Of a DNA stretch of 64,000 nucleotides, positions 57,411 to 64,000 are shown in pieces. Position 1 is the stretch's first letter. Every line of letters starts with the position of its first letter. Where the stretch lies: positions 62,001 through 126,000 of the forward strand of contig JAWZYV010002522.1 of assembly GCA_038373885.1 (NCBI GenBank), given 5' to 3'. Position numbers and translations under genes: made by a program. Under the pieces are notes generated by a model, which made no database searches, had not been told where the DNA came from, and worked only from the letters and a program-made list of their open reading frames with translations. The stretch comes from Cheiracanthium punctorium. Taxonomy: Eukaryota; Arthropoda; Arachnida; Araneae; Cheiracanthiidae.

Positions 57411-58010
57411 AATCTCAAAACGTGAAAAAATACTTGAATCGTGACTAAAAGTTGACGTCATGAGTGCAAATTTTAGACGATTGCAACATGACACAAAACC
57501 TACGTCAAAGTGACTGGCGATCAGAAAAGAAAGAACTTTATGGTATGCAGACAAAACTTTTCTCTTTCGAAAAATGCCTGATTTCTACAAATAATTCGTT
57601 TTGTGAGGTTTAGTATATACCACATTGAGGTTTAGTATATATAGTATATACCACATAAATAACATTCCATGATGTTGACAACAATTTTCTCTCGCATTTT
57701 TCAAAGCGTGGACAATGCATTAGCGCAGTTATGTTACACACGACTTTATTAAATTTTACCTAAATTAAAAAACCTACATGAAACAATGGATGCATCATTT
57801 ACGTTTAAAAGCCAAAAATGTACCCTGCTCCGGTGAAAATAATGTCGCTTTTGTAAATGAAAACGTTCGTGATGTAACTTCTGAGAAAAAGCTTATTACC
57901 CTTATTGAACTCTTAATGCAGTATCACACTTGTTACATAAAAGTGACGTTTATCTCACTGTCGATTCGCACTAAATAAATTACTAATTTCATTTTTCATT
58001 TTTTACAGAT
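57411..58010. other. AT-rich non-coding stretch
   Basis: TTTAGTATATACCACAT is repeated near 57609-57655. No gene. Confidence 0.5.
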
Positions 58011-58012
58011 TA

Positions 58013-58327
58013 CAGTTGACCGCTTTATAACATAGGTCTATAACACGAATTCTTAGAACACGACGAAAACATTACGATCGTTTTCGTGTAACACGTTAAA
58101 AGAGACTCGTACAGCACGATGAAATGAGACATATGTTCTGATATTATGAAGCCTTAGCTCCTGTAATTAACATTCCTTTTGAATGGCAACACCAAACATC
58201 ATTGCATTTTTACGGAGCGCGAATAAGTTTTGCCGTGATTATACCGCGCAGTCCGCACTCCAGGTGGAGTATAGCGCAGGACCCTTACAACACGGAACGT
58301 ATCTACCGTGATATAGGGAATCTACTG
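58013..58327. mobile_element. pogo/Tigger-like MITE
   Basis: Ends CAGTTGACCGCTTTATAACA and inverted CAGTAGATTCCCTATATCAC, flanked by TA (58011-58012, 58328-58329). CAGT-type ends with TATAACA text and TA targets are typical of pogo/Tigger relatives. 315 bp, non-coding. Partial copy at 52745-52980. Confidence 0.8.
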
Positions 58328-58550
58328 TAGTTGCATAGTGTCAAATTCAATAGTTAAGAAAATTCTCGGTTGCCGTATTTAGTAATATTTCATCTTACCT
58401 TGGTGGCCGAAATGTATTAAAACCAAATATTCGAACTGTAAAGTAAAATTTACTAAAAGCAAAATTTTTAATTTTGTATAATCCTCAGAACAACTTCGGA
58501 GTTGGCCATCTATCACGGTTTTTCATGACGTGGCAACTGATGCTTGCGTA

Positions 58551-58670
58551 CAGTGGCGTAGCCAAGGAAGAGATAGGGGGTCACAGCCCCCCATGTGGAG
58601 TTTTTTGCCATACAAAATGTATATTCTTAACTCCCGTAACATTCCCATGAAAAATTTTTGGCTACTCCTG
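58551..58670. mobile_element. hAT MITE, CAGGGGCGTAGCCA family, copy 3 (decayed)
   Basis: CAGTGGCGTAGCCAAGG at the left, CATACAAAATGTATATTCTT inside, and GAAAAATTTTTGGCTACTCC at the right. No matching duplication is visible. Confidence 0.75.
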
Positions 58671-58674
58671 CATC

Positions 58675-60285
58675 TTTTTTTTTTTCATTTATCAATGATC
58701 AATATACTTCAGGATCGGAATCTCCGCGGTAAAAAATGGTCTAAAAAATCTGACACCAGAAACATCTGATTAACACAGTGGGGTTACACAAATACGCGCC
58801 GGACATACGCTCTTCCTTATGTCCGGAGGAGCAAATGCATTAGAGGTTATGTGCTGCTCCAGATAATCTGCCAGGAAAACAGCAAAAATGACGTAAAAAT
58901 TACATCCACACGCGAAGTAAATAAAATTAAAGATATGTAGAATTGCATGAAAACTTCGATTATTTTTAAAGTGCAAGTCTGTTATAGTTAGTTCTATTTA
59001 TTTCACGTTTGATGCGCTTTCACTTATCTGAGTCTTAAAAGCTGTAGAAATGAGTGGTTTCACTTAATTGTTAAATTTAACAACTTAAGTGGCAACAATG
59101 GATTCCGTTGCTACGGAAATTATAGCAATGTTAAAAATAGGACATGAAATGAGTTATTCATGTTTACTTTGCTAGAACTGCCATATTGGCGAAATTAACG
59201 CCGCCAGTCGATGGCCAATAGCTCAAACCACAAATTAAACTTGACACTAAAGTCAATACGCAATACTTTGTTTGGCGGAATAAAAAAAAAATATCTATGT
59301 ATACGCTAGTGACATCGGCTCATCTCAATTGTGGAATGGAATTAATAATACGTACAGAGCTGCACTACATTTGAATATTTTTTGCCAACTTTGCAAAGAA
59401 ATGCACTAAAGTAGGAATCAACATGCATTTCAATTCGTAAAACAAAAAATATATTAGACAGTATTAATTACGCCTTTCTAACAGCTTTTAGTAAAAGAAA
59501 CTTCCGTAGCGCTGCTTTAACAAATAAGAATCAATTATTTATTACACAGTACTTCGATCGCCAAATGCCAACATACACCATTTTGCAAGATTTTTTTGTT
59601 TTCAGGCAATCATTCGAAGCATTGATTTATCAGCAATCAAAATGGGAAATAGTTATCTTTCATTTATATGGTTCCATCGCCAAAATTTAACGCAGGCATA
59701 TTATTGATAAGTAGCAGTTATTTAAATTATTATTAACTATAACGGGTTTTAATCACCGTTAACTACCATGTACAAAATGCGAGAATTTCAATTTTCTGAA
59801 ATTTGGCGGAATTCCTCTAACTTAAATCAGTTTACTTAATTTCGTGAAAATTCTATAGATCGTTTAAAATCGCCTTAATAACTGCATTATTTCTATATGA
59901 TCGAAGTATAGCGCCGTAAAACTTATACTTGTTATTAAAAATACTATTTCGTTACGCTCTCAGTAATTTGAGCCAAGCCCAAAACTGTACGAATCGGTAG
60001 AACCTACTACTTTCTCAAAATCGCCAAATGAGCCATTTTTTTGGGGGGGGGCCAAACTGAAAAATATACATATTAGTCTCGGAAATCTCTCAATCCCTTA
60101 TTCTTTTACACATAAGACACATTGAATTCCAGCTCTGATTTAACATGAACGCAATATTTTAATTAAAAAATAACTTTGTAAATAATCTAAAAAGAAAAAA
60201 ATCATTATTCTTTTATTTTTACTGCAGGAGTCTAAATAATTTAATAAAATAGCCAAACATGGCAACCTCGATGCTTATTTCTCAC
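58675..60285. other. AT-rich non-coding stretch
   Basis: No gene or element recognised. Confidence 0.5.
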
Positions 60286-60289
60286 TTTT

Positions 60290-60575
60290 TTGACTACAGG
60301 GGTTACAATCACGGAATTGCGGAGAGCAAAAATTAGCGTTTTTGATAGGGTTTTTTATCAATACCTCCTAAACTAATTCGAATTTCGAAATTTAAATTAG
60401 CGGAGGTTCTTTCTCGAAATTTTCCGAATTCGTGGATACCTCGTTCGAAACTCTGAAAACAAAAACAGAGTTCGAAACTCTGTGTGTAACATTACTCCCA
60501 CCCGTTTAGGAGGAGATAATGTTACACACAGACACACAGACAGACGCGCGCAGATTTTAATAGTATAGAAGATGT
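60290..60575. repeat. retroposon-like repeat with hairpin and LINE-style tail
   Basis: TGTGTGTAACATTA (about 60479) pairs with TAATGTTACACACA (about 60518). It is followed by GACACACAGACAGACGCGCG and CAGATTTTAATAGTATAGAA, a LINE-type 3' tail. The part 60330-60460 is a diverged reverse complement of the 51170/51886 direct repeats (AATTCGAATTTCGAAATTTA), linking them to the same family. Confidence 0.55.
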
Positions 60576-62035
60576 AGCTTATCTTCGGTATCTGCAGACG
60601 AAATAAGTTTTTAAAAAAAGTGTCCATAACGTGAGCATTCTCGGTAAAGGAAAATTTGTGTTTAAAATAGTTGGCGCTATCTAAATTTTCCAAACACGAT
60701 TTCTATACAGAAACAGTCGGGACGCGTCATGTAAAAAGTACTTAAAGTCGGTTTAAGCAATCAGATAAACTGACAGTAACGGTTCGATTTTGAACAGTTA
60801 TATCTTGATAATTCATCTGTCAGTAGTTTTTACAAAAGTGGGCTACAATGTAAAAGTTTTTATGTAAAATGATAATAATAACAAAATTCTGCAAGTTTCT
60901 TATTTGCCCCTCTGTCCAGGAAGATGGCCCTCCCGTCGTTGAAAGTCTGGCGTCACAACGACGCGATATCGCTTCGTGTGCAGCGATATCGCTTCGGTTC
61001 GGGCAATTGTTCTTTCTTCGGAGGATTGATGAACAATAAAAAACTACTGATACCAGTGGTGGTTCTAGGGGGGTCACGGGGATCCAGACCCCACCCACAA
61101 ATGGTCTATGACTAAGGGCCTAGATTAACCATCTCCCCCCCCCAAAAAAAAAGAGGGCCCAAGCCGAGCTTGGACAAGGGCCCGAACTTCAGAGAGGCCT
61201 TGATCATGTGTATACTGCATACATATCATAATGTGTTGCTGAAAGAGAATTCATCTTTAGAAAACCATTGATCTCTGACTAGTTTATTTTATTACACTAA
61301 AGTATGCACACAATATTCTATGTGCTCGGACGTTGCTCCTTGGCAGAAAAATATGCAGCCGTTTTGTAAATATGTGCGTTCATCCATATCCATCCGTATA
61401 TGGAGGGTAAGGGAAGGGGGAGTCACAACGAGCCTGATTAAGATAAGAGTGGATGGGGTGTTGCCCCGAACGCGCAATAAAAGAAAACTCTCAAAATAAA
61501 AAAAAGTGTGAATTGTGTGTGCGTAATTATACATTACACTCGTATTCGACCCCCACCCCCCAACCTTTCCAATAGCCTTCGTCATCTTTAAAAGCACTCT
61601 AAGGAGCACCTACGTATGTAAATAATTTATGGAATCCAAGTCTAGCGTAACTGCTACAAGAGCATAAAAATTATAGAGGAGGAAGGGGGAAGCGAAGGGA
61701 AGGGGCCCTTACCTAAACAGTACCGGATTACCCATTAGGCTGAGTATGCTTCCGCCTCTGGGCTATGGGCTCCTTGGCGGCCTGTGTTAAAATTTAGAAG
61801 AAAAAAATTATAATCAAACGTTATTAAAGCTATTTTAGTGTTAATATTTATATAGTATTTGTAATTCTGAGAAAAAAATTCTTATTAGTTAGCGACTTTG
61901 TACACAATAAAAAATTTCCGGCATTGTTAGCCGCTACACTTCTTAATGGAAATTTGAATGAATATGTGCTAGACAGTGCGATTTGTTAGTTAGGCCTAGC
62001 TATTTTGAATGGCTGCTTGTAAGGCAAGATGGGAT
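60576..62035. other. non-coding stretch
   Basis: CAGTGGTGGTTCTAGGGGGG (61047) and CAGTACCGGATTACCC (61719) look like unpaired hAT-type ends. No gene. Confidence 0.4.
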
Positions 62036-62044
62036 ATCTCAAGG

Positions 62045-62345
62045 TGAGGCAAAATGGGGGTACCTTACCTTGTCTGTGCCCATGAAAAAGAAAAATAGTA
62101 AAAACATTGGATGTCGGACAGTTCACAAGCTAAAGGACGTGGCAAAATAGGGTAATTTGCAGCTTTAGATATATTGAGATACAGATCCCAAAATATTTCA
62201 CGTTTCAATACTGCAGAATAAAAACTAAGATTGAAAATTTGAAATATAAGTATTATATACTTAGTTTATTTCTATTTGTCACAGAGTTATTGGCCAGAAT
62301 AATCGTAAGCACCCCGTTTTGCCCACCCTTTCCCTACCTTTTAGC
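62045..62345. mobile_element. possible MITE with GGCAAAATGGGGGTAC ends
   Basis: AAGGTGAGGCAAAATGGGGG at the left is mirrored on the reverse strand near the right (AAGGTAGGGAAAGGGTGGGC then AAAACGGGGTGC). The inverted match is imperfect and target duplication unclear. Confidence 0.5.
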
Positions 62346-62597
62346 ATTATTCTTTGGAAAATAAGAAGCGCTCTGCACGAGCATTAATAATTACTTCACA
62401 TCATGGTTTCACTTCAAGAAAAAACGCTACTGATAAAATTTTTCCACCACTATCAGAACAGAACTCGCACCTCCTCACATTGATCGTCATGTGAATCAGC
62501 AATTGCTTTACAATGCACAGGGGATCAGCTCTCATTTTCCAGCAGCATGGATTCCTCGTTTGGTTCGTATCACTTCCTGCGATTTTTAGTTGTGGTA

Positions 62598-62809
62598 CAC
62601 CCTCCAAAAAAGTATTCAAGCAAGAGAGAAATTTCCTACGTTGGTTTCGTATATTAAAAATTATTTATCATAGAATATGAATTAGGCTATGTATAAATAT
62701 GACTTTCCATATTTCTATCAAGTTGTACGTTTTTCAAAAACTCAATTAGTATTCGCAAATCTAAAATAGGAAATTTCTCTCTTGCTCGAATACTTTTTTT
62801 TGGAGAGTG
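62598..62809. mobile_element. mariner-type MITE with ~41-bp TIRs
   Basis: CACCCTCCAAAAAAGTATTC continuing to AGCAAGAGAGAAATTTCCTA, mirrored at the right with a 2-base length difference and two substitutions. TA on both sides (62596-62597, 62810-62811). Well-preserved ends suggest a comparatively young copy. Confidence 0.88.
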
Positions 62810-62880
62810 TACTTCCTGAAGAACAATCTACCTTACCAGGTCAGCATCAGTGCGAGATCTAAAGACGCCATATTCTTGAT

Positions 62881-63769
62881 ATTGTTCCGGAATATCTCCG
62901 CTATTCTTGGGTTCGCCGTTTTAAAGTCCAGTTGGTGTAAAAAGTTCTAGTAAAAAGTCCACTGGTCAGAATGGAACACAGCTTTATTGCTTCTAGAATT
63001 TCGTAGAACAATCAGCTGTACAAAATTCACAATTAAACAGTAATGTGCTTTTAACCGTCCACTTAGATCAGAAGCTCTCACAAATGCTGTATTTCTCATA
63101 CAAGATAAAACACTTTCGCTGACAAAAATTCAGTGAAAATATACGAGAGATAACACTAACAGTTTCTCAAGACTCGGTGATCAAGAATTTACACACAGCA
63201 CTTAAATTCAAAGCTTCATAAACAGCGCGTAACACCGCTTCTCTCACAGAGCAAAGCAAGCGTACTCACTCACAGCTTGATCCACACTGAACTGGGGCCG
63301 ATGAAATACTCATATTTATAGGTCGCGCAGAAGCTATGAGAAACTTCCCGAAGAGTGTATTTCTCGAAGATTCTACATAAAGAGGGAATTTTGATTACGT
63401 CATAGAACAGAAATGTTATGCTATTATACATGTTAATGCAGAAAAAGCATCTTTACAAGCCCCATTGGCAAAAACGCGCCAAATGACCAAAATGTCGCCA
63501 AGCTAGGCGACTTTTGGCAAAATATCGCCAAATTTGGCGCCAAAAATTAAGTCCCACAAAGTGAAGTGACCAAAGCCCTAGGACCTATTTCTCGAGATTT
63601 CTAGAAACCCCATAGAAAAACAATGGGAAACCGAAACCTCCGTATCTCTCGTTCTAGTTGACCGATTTTGATGCAACAAAAAGCAAAATTTAACTATTTG
63701 AAACGTAGAATACGAATTTTAAACAATTTTAAGCCCCAGAACAGCGGAATGCTCCGAAAATTCATAACA
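62881..63769 (-). repeat. 3' LTR of a reverse-strand LTR retrotransposon
   Basis: Begins (reverse strand) TGTTATGAATTTTCGGAGC at 63769 right after a polypurine tract, and ends near 62881. TATA box at 63313-63320 and AATAAA at 62983-62988. Same family as 47846-48764. The element's body lies to the right, beyond the window. Confidence 0.8.
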
Positions 63770-63785
63770 TTGCCCCCTTCCCAAG
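63770..63785 (-). promoter_or_regulatory. polypurine tract
   Basis: Reverse strand TTGGGAAGGGGGCA directly before the LTR start. Confidence 0.7.
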
Positions 63786-64000
63786 GACTGCACGTCCCGA
63801 GAAGTACAATCCCCAGTTAGGAGGTCACACAAATATCTACAATCTATAACATTTAACATCTTAACAACATAATTTAAGCAAGTAATACAATAAGCATATA
63901 AACACAATTAGCAAGTACACACTAATAAATAAATAACAAACATAATAAATAATCACACTCTAATAAGTAATAAACATAATAAACAAATGCACATTAATGA
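63786..64000 (-). other. internal region adjoining the 3' LTR
   Basis: Non-coding AT-rich text with repeated AATAAACATAATAAA-type words; presumably the 3' untranslated part of the retrotransposon. No domain visible within the window. Confidence 0.45.

Overview
The window is AT-rich nuclear DNA from an animal, most likely an arthropod; an arachnid would fit the mix of Tc1-like, BEL/Pao and hAT elements, but that is inference. I found no host protein-coding gene, rRNA gene or functional tRNA gene. Almost everything recognisable is mobile-element debris, much of it nested. Long AT-rich intervals with homopolymers and microsatellites lie between.

Layout. 1-8.6 kb: small non-autonomous DNA elements (a TA-flanked MITE, hAT MITEs with 8-bp duplications) and tRNA-derived SINE pieces. 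8.63-21.12 kb: a 12.5-kb non-coding structure. It is bounded by a 24-bp inverted repeat (21 of 24 matching). Just inside each end is a degenerate array of AGAGTGA/TCACTCT units, and further in are inverted AATATTG-rich arrays. I do not recognise it. 21.3-30.4 kb: hAT and piggyBac MITEs, and a 1.05-kb long inverted repeat whose arms hold 40/40 and 60/60 identical blocks. 30.5-32.2 kb: a 159-bp minisatellite split by a decayed Tc1-like transposon. 32.5-36.9 kb: a broken BEL/Pao retrotransposon with one recognisable (3') LTR. 37.5-39.0 kb: the C-terminal end of a hAT transposase, split by a second, reverse-strand Tc1-like element. 41.9-42.2 kb: a cluster of stacked perfect palindromes.

46.4-49.0 kb: a composite with GC-rich inverted ends holding a hAT MITE, a SINE, another MITE and a solo-like LTR. 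49.7-55.5 kb: a Ty3/Gypsy pol pseudogene. Its reverse transcriptase is split by a 3.4-kb element with a TA target duplication, and that element has a 68-bp perfect foldback inside its own left end. 58-63 kb: pogo/Tigger-like, hAT-like and mariner-like MITEs. 62.9-64 kb: a 3' LTR, with polypurine tract, of a reverse-strand LTR retrotransposon whose body lies beyond the right edge.

The genes do not form a pathway. The useful information is the order of insertion, shown by target-site duplications and by reading frames that line up across insertions. Every transposase or polyprotein remnant is disrupted, several at catalytic residues, so nothing here looks autonomous.
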